A stretch of DNA of 64,000 nt from Panicum virgatum (taxonomy: Eukaryota; Streptophyta; Magnoliopsida; Poales; Poaceae), in NCBI RefSeq assembly GCF_016808335.1, contig NC_053146.1, forward strand, positions 8,997,015-9,061,014, read 5' to 3'. The position numbers and the translations under genes are program-made. Under the pieces are notes generated by a model that worked only from the letters and a program-made list of their open reading frames with translations, was not told the origin of the DNA and did not search any database. This document shows positions 10,861 to 20,832 of the stretch, one piece after another (positions within the stretch are counted from its first letter, which is position 1; the number at the start of each line of letters is the position of its first letter).

Positions 10861-12387
10861 TGTAAGGATCACTGGGGTGTCCGACCCTAGAGGGGGAGGG
10901 GGTGAATAGGGTCGCTAATCGCTTTTTAACCTAGGGCTCAAACTACTTGCATAAGATAAACCTAACACGTCCTACGCATGCTAGTTATGACTAAGGTTTA
11001 TCTATGCTACTCTCTACTTACCCCTAAAAAGACTTGCAACCTAGCTAATCCTAATCAAACTAACTAGGAAAGTAAAGGAATGCAAGGTAGAGTAAGTGCG
11101 GAAACGTAATGCGGTAAGTAAAGAGGTAAGTGCAAGAGAGATGCAAACTCCCGAGTAGACACGGTCATGTAACGTGGTTCGGCATAAACGCCTACGTCCA
11201 CGGGACACCGAGGCTCTTCCGATCACCGTCTTGCACTACGCCACCAATGGCGATGCCGGCAAGCAAAGGCAAGTGCCCACAAGACACCGAGTCTCGTGCA
11301 CCGCCACCGTCTCTCTCGGTCACCCGGCCGAAATCCACTACGGAGCTTCTCCACCAAGGAGGGGGCCTCCTCTTCCCCCGCACAAAGTGTCGTTGCCACT
11401 CCACACCAAGACAGAGGGTCACACGACGGATCACAAGTTGCTTGCCGCAGCAAGACTTCTCTCAAGGGAGCTCTCGCAAGAACTAATCCCTATAACAAGC
11501 ACTAAGCACTCTCACAAGTGTGCTTAAGCCTATATGATGTACAATGAAGCTCTATGGTGGTTGGAGATGTTCTTGGGTGTGTTTGGGATGTTCAGCAACT
11601 CCAGCACACTTCAAATGGCCGGGGTGAGGCGTATATATAGGCCACCAAGTCTTGTAGCCGTTGCTCCAACGGTCAGCTGAAAATCTGCTACCACCGGAAG
11701 AACCGATGCCTCTTGGCAGGGTAGCGTCGGTTCATCCGGTCACTCACAACATGAAGTAGCCGTTGAAGTCCTGACAGCTGACGCAGAGACCACCGGTTGA
11801 ACCGATGCAATGCACCGATGCCTCACCGGTTCAACCGGTGCTGAAAGAATCTTCTCCTGGATGCTGACGTCATTACACCGGTGGTATGCACCGATGCACC
11901 GTCGGTTGAACCGGTGCTGAAGAAACTTCTTCTGGGCACTTGACATCGTCTCTGGTACAAAGGACGGCCATTGCACCGATGCCCTATTTTGGACCGTCGG
12001 TTCAACCGGTGCCTATAGGCTGACTTGGCTTCGATTCCCTTCTGCACCAAAGTATCAAGGCGTCGGTTCTTCCGACTACCATCGGATGCTCCGATGCCCT
12101 GGCGTCGGTTCTTCCGGTGCTCCTGAATCGAAGAGTTTTCAGGGCTCTGCCCTGAGAGCCGCGAGGGGCGGCTCCCCCTCGACCCCCGTCCGCTAACCGG
12201 GTAGCGGAACCCCCGTAGGGGCAGTCCATCGGGCCTTGCTACGCCTATCTTCTCTTTCTCTTTGTCATCACTTGAACCTAAAAGCCTGAGAATGATTATC
12301 TTAACAATCATATTAGTCCAAGTGTTGTGTTGTCATTCGATCACCAAAATCACTCGAAATGGCATCAATGGTGCCATGTTCGTTACA
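10861..12387. mobile_element. solo LTR, 1527 bp, inside the transposase (duplication AAGGT)
   Basis: The insert begins TGTAAGGATC, ends GTTCGTTACA (TG...CA) and is flanked by perfect 5-bp duplications AAGGT at 10856-10860 and 12388-12392. Removing it with one duplication rejoins the transposase codons T-G-R-Y-K-G-Q in frame, which fixes both borders. No primer-binding site, tract or coding region is present, so it is one LTR left by recombination. The start with a GAGGGGGAGGGGGTGAATAGGG stretch is what I associate with long-LTR Ty1-copia (SIRE/Maximus) elements; that lineage call is from memory. Confidence 0.86.
11780..12125. repeat. degenerate CACCGGTT(C/G)AACCGGTG repeats within the solo LTR
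   Basis: Several copies of an approximately palindromic motif (for example CACCGGTTCAACCGGTG at 11824-11840), each followed by a ctgaa(a)gaa-cttct spacer, form an irregular array inside the LTR. They could be enhancer-like subrepeats. No function is shown. Confidence 0.6.
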
Positions 12388-13310
12388 AAGGTATAAAGGT
12401 CAGATACTCACCGCAATCGGGGTAGATTGCAACAACCAAATAGTTCCGCTCGCATTTGCATTTGTTGAGAATGAGAACTTAGACAGTTGGTATTGGTTAC
12501 TTGAACGAGTGAAGGTTTATGTTGTTGCTGCACGTCCAGATGTGTGCCTTATTAGTGATAGGCATGTAGGTCTGCTGCAATCAATACTGAAATTGCAACG
12601 TGGAACTGCGACAATGCCTCCATTGTGGCCCGATGTCCAAAACAGGTGGTGCATTAGGCATATGGGTGCAAACTTCTATGACCACTTCAAGAACAGGGAT
12701 CTTAAGAATCTGTTTAAGAGGTTGTGCACCCAAAATCAACAGAGAAAATTTAATGCATTATGCTTGATCAGTTGACTGCAGAGCTAGTGAAGGTAAGGGC
12801 ATCAGGAACAGGCACGAGTCAGGCTGCAGAGGCTAGGGATTCAATTGAGAAGCCATTTTCACACTGGATTCGAGGTGCACCTAAGGAGAAATGGTCATTC
12901 CTTTATGATACCAACGGAATACGGTTTGGTATTCAGACAACGAACTATGCAGAGTGTTTCAATATGGTTATGCGACGGCTGCATGAAGACCCTATAGCTG
13001 GGGTGAGGCGGTACTTGCAGCCACTTACCGTGGACTCTGCGACGGCTGCATGAAGACACATGGGAACGCTATCCTGGCAGGGTGCCCACTACTGCTACAG
13101 CTTTAGTCGTACGAGAGGCTAGCCGTTGGTCGGCCCATGGTCAGCCACGAGCCTTACCACGGGGCCATGTACGGCGACGAGGAGGACGAGAGGCCCACTA
13201 TGGGAACTATCTGGATCTGGTGTCAGGTTCGTTCGCAACAAATCTAATTTTGTTATTCATTGTTACATGATGCATTAGCGCACTTTTAATTTTACTTATT
13301 CGGAATACAG

Positions 13311-14844
13311 AGGTCCTGGGCGCATGCGCAGGTTAGACGTGCATATCCTGAGTTTGTTTCAGAGCTCGACATGCTGACGCCCGAGGATGTTGTCTGGGAG
13401 CCTTAGAGCCCAGAGGCTGTGGCTACCCGTGCACCAGCAAGCCTGTCTTCGCACTGCTCCGCGAATGCGAGCCTGTGGCTTACTACAGCTGTCCTGGTTT
13501 ATGACATCATGGTTGAGGCATATTGCCCCTGGAGAGTCAGGAGACAGTTTGGGCAGCGCCAGGAGTTTCCGGTGCCCACCGCGTTGGAGCGTGTCAGTCG
13601 CCAGGACCACAGGTAATTATGAATGAACTTGGCTCATACATTCGTGTCAAATCTAACGATTCTTCGTGGTCCACTTTTGTAGGTTGTCAAGGAGTGGCTT
13701 GCCGTGCTCTGATGATTGGCTCACCAAGATGCAGCCGTGGGTGGACCAATGGGAACAGGCAGACGAGCACTTGGTCCATCCAACAGGACCACACACAGAC
13801 AGCTCCTTTAGGGCTTATCTCACCTGGTACTTACCCCGGACTCGGGCTCGTCTAGTTTATGTTGACACTCACCCGCAGCCACACCAGGCGAGGCTTCAGG
13901 ATGGCTATGCCCGGCACCACGTGGAGGCACTAGCTGGCACGGTGAGTCTCTTGATCTTTTTTGCAAATATATATATTAATATTCATAAGATAATTCATGT
14001 GTTTCTAACTGTTCCTTTACTAAATGGATGCAGTTTCGCCTTTGCAACATGATGGAGACGGACTGCTCGACTTACCTGACGAGGGTATGTGCCGGATCCC
14101 TAATGATCCAGTTTGAGTAGACAGAGGCATGGTCGAGGCAGCGTGACCAGTTGCGTCAGATAGTGCACAACTTGGGAAGCCGTGTGCAGTACGAAGACAG
14201 CCACAGGTCGTCGCAGGCCTCGTCGTCGTTCCCGTGTCCGTCGACCGTGCACGGGCTGACGTCGCAGTTCTTCCCAAGTGCAGGTAACGTACATATCTTT
14301 TTAAAATTAGATCAAGTGTTCCTACATATTTACTAATATCACAAACAGGATACGATCCAGCTACTGCGTTCGGCCATACTGGAATGTTTAGAGGGACAGC
14401 ACCAGTTGGCGGACCGTATCCAGGGATGGTACCGGTGCCACAGATACCGGCCTACACAGGTTAGTTTATGTTTTGTATTTCGGTTTCTACATGTCATGAC
14501 GAAAGACACGAGCATACGCTAACATCCGCATTTTATGCGTAGGATTCTACCCCGATGCGGGCGCCGGACCTTCTTTTTCCTCCTTTCGACCAGATAACGA
14601 GGGCTTCACCTTAGACGACCTCGACAGCTTGACTCTAGAAGAGCCTGCCGCGCAAGGTGACCCCGATGTCTTGGGGTATTCACAGCTAGGAGGAGCACCA
14701 CTTGGGATCTCTCAGCAGCAGACACCGCAACCCCTTTCACGTCCTGAGCGACAGGTGAGGTCTCCGGATGTTCTCACCTACTCCGAGGGCCATGTCCGTG
14801 CCCAGCAGAGGGCTAAGAGGGTCCGACGCCCTAGGGGTGGTTAG
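13311..14844 (+). pseudogene. plant-mobile-domain (PMD) gene fragment, spliced, two amber codons
   Basis: Exons read 13311-13612, 13683-13941 and from 14034 onward, with further short exons before 14344-14460 and 14543-14844, all at GT-AG borders. The translation matches the C-terminal PMD ('serine/threonine phosphatase 7 long form-like') pattern: SLWLTTAVLVYD, EAYCPWRVRRQFGQRQ, RAYLTWYLPRTRARLVY. It ends in a low-complexity tail finishing RVRRPRGG. In-frame TAG codons at 13404-13406 and 14118-14120 break it. Known: PMD proteins (MAIN/MAIL1 in Arabidopsis) act in gene and TE silencing, and PMD genes are also carried by transposons. Here it lies directly after the truncated transposase on the same strand, so it is most likely cargo of the MULE. 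Confidence 0.72.
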
Positions 14845-14984
14845 ATATATCTGATGTTTGTATCTCTGATGTTTATTTGAAATGAGATAGTTGTGGACCG
14901 CTTATTTGTATCCGATGTTTATGATTGTGCTAGTTTACTTGTCATTTGTTTCTATAGATACTATTGATGTGAACTTGTTATGTT

Positions 14985-15122
14985 TGTGGGTTCCATAATA
15001 CTCGTGAAATAAGGGAAGCTCTTGCGAATTTTTTCCGTGATTTAATGAAGGACAAGTTATGTGCGGTAGGAGTTAGCGGCCGAGATCCCGCCGACGATGA
15101 TGACGACTACACGCTCGAATAG
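14985..15122 (+). other. 46-codon open stretch, possible C-terminal coding remnant
   Basis: A frame reading CGFHNTREIREALANFF with a charged, Asp-rich end and a TAG at 15120-15122 looks protein-like (amphipathic, then acidic) but has no start. It could be the last exon of the preceding transposon gene or a remnant of another transposase. I do not recognise it with confidence. Confidence 0.3.
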
Positions 15123-15591
15123 CTCAAAATAGGAACCATAGTGTATCTAGCTGCGAGTACGATATCACAGGTTGCCACTGCTCAGCACGGCGATCACGGG
15201 TTTCCCAAATGTCGCATTCTTTGCCCAGACATACGTGACAAAAGACAACAACCCAATAGCAGTGCCATTCCACCATTTCAAAAAGATGTGACAACACGGC
15301 AACCACACCAGCTCACCTTCAAAGCAGTCTCTCTAGCGAGGACGACGGACCTGTCATTCTACAACGAAGGTCTGTGGTGTGTAGTGGGGAAGGCGGCATC
15401 TAGGTGCGATCGACCGAGCAGCAGCAATGCAGTGATGTGAGTCTGCATGCACAGAGATGCATCGAGTAGTCATTTCGAGAATCGAATCTAACATTTTCAG
15501 TGTTAGGTCAGCTAGCCTCTTCACTGTGTTGTCATGTAGGCTTTTTAGTCACATTTACACTCCACACTCCGGGTATCAGACATTTGTGCGC

Positions 15592-15600
15592 CTATAAATA
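15592..15600 (+). promoter_or_regulatory. TATA box of the GRF zinc-finger gene
   Basis: CTATAAATA lies 58 bases before the ATG at 15658, which implies a leader of about 30 bases. The leader is A/C-rich with an uncluttered start context (CCCAATGTC). Confidence 0.6.
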
Positions 15601-15657
15601 CTCTGAAGTTTGTGAACTCCCAGCAGCACTCAAACACCAAAGCTCATTGTATACCCA

Positions 15658-16418
15658 ATGTCTGGAGGTGGGTCTAGCGGGAAGAATTACTACGGTTTTG
15701 GGAAAGAAAAAGGGGGAAGAAAGGGAGACCCCATAATATGGGAGGGGTCTCTTGGACCTGATTCCTTTCCGGAACCAGTGTTTGAGTTTCCGCCACAGCA
15801 CAAGAGTGAATTTACCAATGAAACTCCTCTTCGACAATACGATAACTGTAGAGAACCGTGGCCAAAATACAGACATGGTGAGGACTGCTTAGTGCAGATG
15901 TGCATCGACGGGATGGATGGCGGTCGGCGTTTCTTTAAATGTCCACACGCATGGGTAATACTCGGTTGTTTCATTTCTTTATCTTCAATGAGACACCTTA
16001 CATGAAATTTGTTTTGCAGTCTTTCGATGCTCCAGAAAACTGTGGTTTTACTAGGTGGGTCGATCCTGCACCAATTGATTCTGTTCAGGAGTTCATCGAG
16101 TACCTCCAGATAAAAATCTTTGATCTGGAATGCAAGGTGAACCATTATGAGGAAGTGAGCGAGGGTAACAAAGACGACGAAGATGATGATACTAGCAATG
16201 CTGCCGGTTCACAGGATGAACCATGCACTATTCCTTACTACAACTGTCCTTGTCACAAGAAGAAGGGCCCTGCGCCTCCGGCACCACCGCCTGCACCGCC
16301 TGCAATGGGTGGATACTGCGGAGAAGGCTCAACGCAGTTTGCTACGTGGGGTACGGCTACTAGGACTACCCTAGTGCTAGTGACATGCTGCATCGTTGTG
16401 TTTGTTGTGTTTTTTTAA
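15658..16418 (+). CDS. GRF-type zinc-finger protein with C-terminal hydrophobic tail, 231 aa
   Basis: Exon 1 is 15658-15954 and exon 2 is 16020-16418; the 65-base intron runs GTAATA...TTGCAG and splices in phase 0. The intron splits the GRF finger: DCLVQMC and GRRFFKCP are in exon 1, CGFTRWVD in exon 2, supplying the usual Cys, Phe and Trp pattern. A short coiled segment (DSVQEFIEYLQIKIFDLECKV), an acidic stretch, a Cys-rich YNCPCHKKK and a proline run follow. The last 19 residues (TRTTLVLVTCCIVVFVVFF) are a tail-anchor-like helix. GRF fingers bind single-stranded nucleic acid in better-known proteins. The frame is intact, unlike the transposase beside it, and a TATA box lies upstream. It sits inside the MULE-like element as accessory cargo. 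The function is unknown. Confidence 0.75.
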
Positions 16419-16856
16419 TTACCTAAGGCATGTTTGGTTAGTCCGGAATCTGTTTACCGTAGTTTGCAACGGGTTCCGCCATGCCACTGCATGTGTGATG
16501 TGTGTTTCATTATCGTTGTATTATGATGTAAAATTTGATGGTTCACATTATGTAATGCATTTCTTAGTTCTTATTTCTTATCGTTATATTAATTAAATGT
16601 GTACTTTTTAGTATTCTAGTGACATGAAAAGCTCCGAAAATATTAAGGACAAGTTCAAACATTTCATAGATTCCTGACTACAACTGCAAATTAATGGTAA
16701 AAGTTACAACACACAGAGTCAAGCTCTCAACTGAAAACATAAACAACTAATTGCAGTGGCATGTGCACGCGACAAGATAATTTCTTGTTGCATCTAAACC
16801 TACCATGTCTTATGGAATGTAAAATGCCAGGATTACATGGTACTACTCTACTGAGT

Positions 16857-17437
16857 TCATCGATGATATTTGCCCTTTCTAATTGCTTCGGGCCCGGCTT
16901 CCTTCACACGGCGTGCCCTCTCTCGCTTTCTCTCTCTGTCAGCTTCACGTTCGGCCACCGCCTTATGATCCACGTCCTCCATCCTCTTGCGGATCTCTTC
17001 TTGCTCTTTCTTGCGCTTCTCCTCTTGCTGTTCCTCGTGCTTCATTCGGCGCCAACGTTCTGCAGCCCACCTTGCTTGTTGTTCCACAAAGTCCTTTGCC
17101 TGCTGCGACTGCACGGTGTCGAACCACTGCATAAAATCACAAAGAGGCGGAGGGGACTTTGTCCAACAAAAGTTAGAATCATAACTCAATGTTAGGTCAC
17201 AAAGAAAAATAGCGTATGTTGTCCTGCTACCTTGGCCCGATCTTTGCCGTATCGCTTAGGTGGATCATATTCGTAGTTCTCACACATAAAGAACCTCATG
17301 CCGTAGTCATCTCCTAAAACCTCAGATTGCATGAACTTGCATAACGAACCGCAGAAGCACATTGACACATCAATTCCTTCAGGTACGGTGGCTACACACT
17401 TGCTCCACGGAATGTAGGTTGATCCTGTCAAAGACAT
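16857..17437 (-). CDS. GRF-like zinc-ribbon and coiled-coil protein, 168 aa
   Basis: Exon 1 is 17437-17231 and exon 2 is 17156-16857. The 74-base intron (GTAGCAGG...GACAAAG) joins KDRAK to SPPPLCDF in phase 0. The ATG at 17437 is chosen because the upstream extension has only a TTG. The finger reads CFCGSLCK, then MRFFMC, then LCDFMQWFD, a variant of the GRF pattern. After it come a Glu/Lys/Arg-rich coiled coil (about residues 85-150) and a basic end (IRKGKYHR) that could be a nuclear signal. It is transcribed from the right-hand promoter copy through a 5'UTR intron (donor at 17733) and converges with the GRF gene at 15658-16418. This position matches that of the second gene of MuDR, but the protein is not recognisably MURB. 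Confidence 0.68.
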
Positions 17438-17669
17438 TGGCGCTATAGTGTGGTGCCCCAAAAGACGAACAATGATTTAAATAATGCACATATCGTATAC
17501 CAAATCGATACGTGAAAATATAGGTACTGTCATAATTCTATTGTCTTATGCTGCAATATCAATAAGGTACTGTCATAATTCTATTCTAATGCATAATTAA
17601 TTTAAAAAAAAGTCTGTAATAGTACTCAAATTATAATACTAAACGGGTGTTCTAAAGCACCAAATCTAA

Positions 17670-17856
17670 TTCAGCTAATCCGCTAATTAAATTAAATTGT
17701 TATACAATATCAACGGATTCATATGGAAGTTACCGGTAGATCACAAGTGCGGAATTCGGCAGAGTTTCGCCGCTTTTCTTTTCCTCACCCCTCTCTTTTT
17801 TCTGAATTTTTAGGCTCAAATGATAAGGAAATGGCGGCTAGAGCTTATATAGGGGT
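17670..17856 (-). promoter_or_regulatory. right promoter-leader, inverted copy of 9111-9320
   Basis: On the minus strand this reads CTTATATA's complement TATATAAG (17844-17851), TCATTTGAGCC, GAGAGGGGTGAGGA, CCGCACTTGTGATCT and then a GT donor at 17733. It is collinear with the left promoter. Sequence further out (from 17857) is not similar to the left flank, so the shared segment is subterminal and not a full terminal inverted repeat as far as I can see. Confidence 0.72.
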
Positions 17857-19294
17857 GAGGGGACCCTGTCGCCCTTGGGGTGGGCGACAGACCCCGTTTC
17901 ATTTTTTCGGACATGGACCTCGTTGCAAATTTGAAGAAAAAAATTATATTTAGCGTATGTCGCCCCCCCCATAGGGCGATCGGGAGTATTTTTGAAAATT
18001 TTCAAAACGGACATATATTTTTGAAATTTTGATTTTTTTTTAAATATAAAAAAGAAAAAAGTCCGCTGCATGAGCCCCCGCGTGCGGCCCTCTTGGGCTG
18101 GCTTGGGCCGCGCGAGCACCTGCCGCGAAGCCCGCCGCACTGCATGCTGGCAGCTGCGCCGGCCGGCCAACTGCCCTCGCCTTGGTGTCTCGCGCCGCGT
18201 GCGCAACGCGCGTTGCGCTCCACGCCACGTGGCTTCACCAAAATCTCCTGCGCAGAAACAGAACAAGAAAGAGGGAAAAGGGTAAGAACAAAATCAAGAT
18301 TTTAAACACATATTATTCCCTCAAACCTCTATGGATTCTAACCAAACTTGAACTGTAATAGATCCAAAAGTAAGTTATGAAAAGATCAAGTAAATCTCGT
18401 AAATTAAAAATTATTTATAAAACACCCGAAAAATGGAGAAAAAGATAAATACTTGCGATGCCCACGAGAGACACGAAATTGATGATTGGATTACTTCGTG
18501 TGGTCCGGCCACTCTTGAGCATATACAAAACTAAAATGGTAAAAATCAAATTAAAGATTTAATCTCGTATTGTGCTCTGCACGACACAAAAAAATTCTCT
18601 CTAAAACTTCAAAGAATCTCTCGCAAACAAATTAGAAGACTTTCACCCAAAAGAGATGCTCAGAGGTGGCTGCCCTAATACTCCACCACATATGTACTAG
18701 TGTTTTGCGCGCGCTCATGCGCGCGGCAAAGAACAGTGCCCATACGCACGGCAAAGAACAGTGCTTGAAAAGTTGTTGCGATAGAAAGGAGAATAAGATT
18801 ATGGTACAAAATTATATTACATCATAGATTAAAGTCACACCAACGAAATAGTCATTAGTCTGCATATATTACACGAGGCTTCGACACTATAAGTACTACT
18901 TTAAAATTTGCGTTCTTAATTTGATGTGCACGGCGCAGGTCATAATTTGATGTTGCCCTCCATCTGTGCAATGTTCTGTACATGTACGTATGAAAGTGAT
19001 ATCTTGCCTTGTCTGATGCATTATTTGTTAGTAAAGACATTGGAGGCAATACTTGTGTTGAAATTCATTTAAAAAAGAATGTGATAAAGTTGTATGTATC
19101 TGAACGCAGCAAGTCGTGAAGAGCAAGAACCAACAATTCGACTTCCACGAAACAGACGACAAAAGAAGAAGAAAGATGGAGAGGACGGGAGGAAGGCAAA
19201 CTTACCCCGGATCGAAGGGGAAAACAGCAGCACAGCAAAAGAGGGTCAATGAATCAGCTCCAGGTAGTATTATTTATTCCAAAATACTCGCAAA
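17857..19294. other. outer flank of the MULE-like element and AT-rich DNA, no gene
   Basis: Begins with an inverted pair of short GTCGCCC/GGGCGAC motifs (17870-17980), then a GC-rich block (18070-18240) and AT-rich sequence. A gcgcgcgctcatgcgcgcg palindrome and two cggcaaagaacagtgc copies lie at 18708-18763. I found no terminal repeat or target duplication that fixes the right edge of the element. Confidence 0.5.
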
Positions 19295-19590
19295 CAACCG
19301 TGTTTGGTTAGGTTGATGAAAAAATTTGGTGGATCTTTTTGCACCTTTGACCATTTATTGATAGTATTAAATAAAATCTAATTACAAAACCACCTACAAA
19401 ACCTCTTGGCAAATTTACGAGATGAAGCTAATGAGACTTTTGACCGCATGGCAAGAGGATGGTACTGTAACATTACTGTAGCAAATCATCAATTAATTAC
19501 TTTTATTAGATTCGTCGCGAAAAGTTACACCCATCTCTAAAATTTTTTTGCAAATAGACTTCATTTAGTACTGCATGCGGGTAAGATTCT
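19295..19590. mobile_element. MITE remnant (common grass type)
   Basis: On the minus strand the hallmarks appear in order: GCGACGAATCTAATAAAAGTAATTAAT..., TTTGCTACAGTAATG, GGTCAAAAGTCTCATTAG, TTTTGTAATTAGATTTTATTTAATACT and GGTCAAAGGTGCAAAAAG. This is a very common small non-autonomous DNA transposon in grasses. The termini are degenerate, so its superfamily and exact borders are uncertain. Confidence 0.6.
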
Positions 19591-19703
19591 CTTTTCACGG
19601 AAAAAAATTGTAGAAAAAACCAACACCGCGAAAGAGCTACGGCGAAGCAGTATGCATCAGCACCACTGCAGCAGAGGAAGCCAGTAAGCCACGCCACCGA
19701 AGG

Positions 19704-19812
19704 CTGCCCACGCGTCGGGGCAGCGCAAAGCAGCTAGACAGGCGGCTGCGTGTCCTGCAGGCTGCACACGCGTCGGAGCAGCGCAAAGCAGCCGGTGGCT
19801 GCGTGTCCTGCA
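19704..19812. repeat. imperfect 2-copy tandem repeat, about 54-bp unit
   Basis: GGCTGC(C/A)CACGCGTCGG(G/A)GCAGCG...GCTGCGTGTCCTGCA occurs twice head to tail, with a small indel (ctagacag) between copies. Confidence 0.85.
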
Positions 19813-20214
19813 GAACTGCACAAAGCCAGCGAGGCAAACCACACGATAGCCATCGCAGGGCCCAGGTATTTTGGGGCGACGTGGCCGGGCTGGCCCCGCG
19901 CCTCCCCGTCCCGATTGTAACTTTAGATAGGTGACTAGCAAATGACTAAAATGTTCTTCCATCGAATATACAATCCAAATAGTCTTTATTGATAAAATCA
20001 CTCAACTTTTTACTGGAGCATCAATACAACCTGCTGGCTTCATAACTTTGTTTCGTCTCGACGCAAGCTGCGTGAATATGCCACGTGCCCTGCTCATCAC
20101 CATCTAGCCTATGGACGCGTCCCCGATTTTGACCCGAACCGGCAAATATGTTATTTCCGATGTCTACGCGTGTCCGGCCTCTTCCAAGTTTTGATGCCTT
20201 CAAATCTTTCGCGC
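19813..20214. other. no gene recognised
   Basis: Unremarkable sequence between the small tandem repeat and the 87-bp segment that recurs at 49844. Only short frames are present. Confidence 0.5.
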
Positions 20215-20301
20215 TCCCACCACACGGGCAGCCTACTCAAGGTTACTATCGTCTTTCTTCTTGATTTGATTGACACCGCTTTCATCACCATCTCACCCTC
20301 C
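20215..20301 (+). repeat. 87-bp segment duplicated at 49844-49930
   Basis: TCCCACCACACGGGCAG to ATCTCACCCTCC matches 49844-49930 base for base in length with 5 substitutions (about 94%). Sequence on either side of the two copies is unrelated. The right-hand copy starts exactly where the outer retrotransposon breaks off. Confidence 0.9.
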
Positions 20302-20832
20302 ATGTACTGTTTTCTCTGATCGTTAACAATGTGGATCGTTCATGACTATATGTACTCATCAAGTCTCCAAGGGGTAAGTCTTTATTTGTCCTTCACCACT
20401 GCATGATGCATCGGCGCCAAACTCTTGCTTGCTTGTCATCATCCATCGCACCTGAGCTGGAGCTTGCTCTTCACCATGTGCCGTCGGCCATCACATCGCA
20501 TCATACACCTGTACGTTACGAGCTAAGAAATATATCAAATTTATATAATATTGTTAATCAGCCTTCGAAAAGGGTGACCACTGTTAGCCCAGTGTAAAAA
20601 CATATATTATGTACTGTTGTTATCCTCTTCATCAGGCGGTTTGAGTGAACTGCATGCTTGCTCCTCTCGGCTTCATCTCCTTGTTATATCTCTTGTAAAC
20701 ATCATTTTAATTGCCCCCAACGAGCTAGCGCCGAATTAATTGCCTTACACATCACCATTCTGTCTGTACAGTGGACTCTGATCGAGTCTTCGCTGTCAAC
20801 ATAATTTCTAATTTTTAATTATGAGAAAAGCT
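20302..20832. other. host flank before the retrotransposon nest, no gene
   Basis: Mixed-composition DNA without a convincing frame. It ends at the inferred start of the outer element's 5' LTR. Confidence 0.5.

Larger units (their letters stand above)
9609..13053 (+). pseudogene. Mutator-like (MULE) transposase, disrupted
   Basis: Homologous segments appear in order: an N-terminal region (FQVFYGDYN, YGPNGVDL, FGSICKWLQ); an acidic linker; the MuDR DNA-binding region (about 10241-10620, VKCVNDGCPWRVDAFK); and the MULE catalytic domain. The first catalytic Asp lies in VICIDDTFLTG just before the inserted LTR. After the LTR come ILTAIGVD, the second Asp in CLISDRHVG and the CxxH-like RWCIRHM. 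Breaks: a frame change near 9755-9780, a TAA at 10238-10240, a frame change near 10765-10785, the 1527-bp LTR insertion, and a frame change near 12755-12775. The C-terminal part after VRRYLQP is missing and runs into the plant-mobile-domain gene. It cannot encode active transposase. Confidence 0.85.

Noticed and set aside
18708..18763. gcgcgc palindrome with two cggcaaagaacagtgc copies as a regulatory array
   Set aside because: It is a single pair of short repeats in flanking transposon debris, with no context supporting a function.
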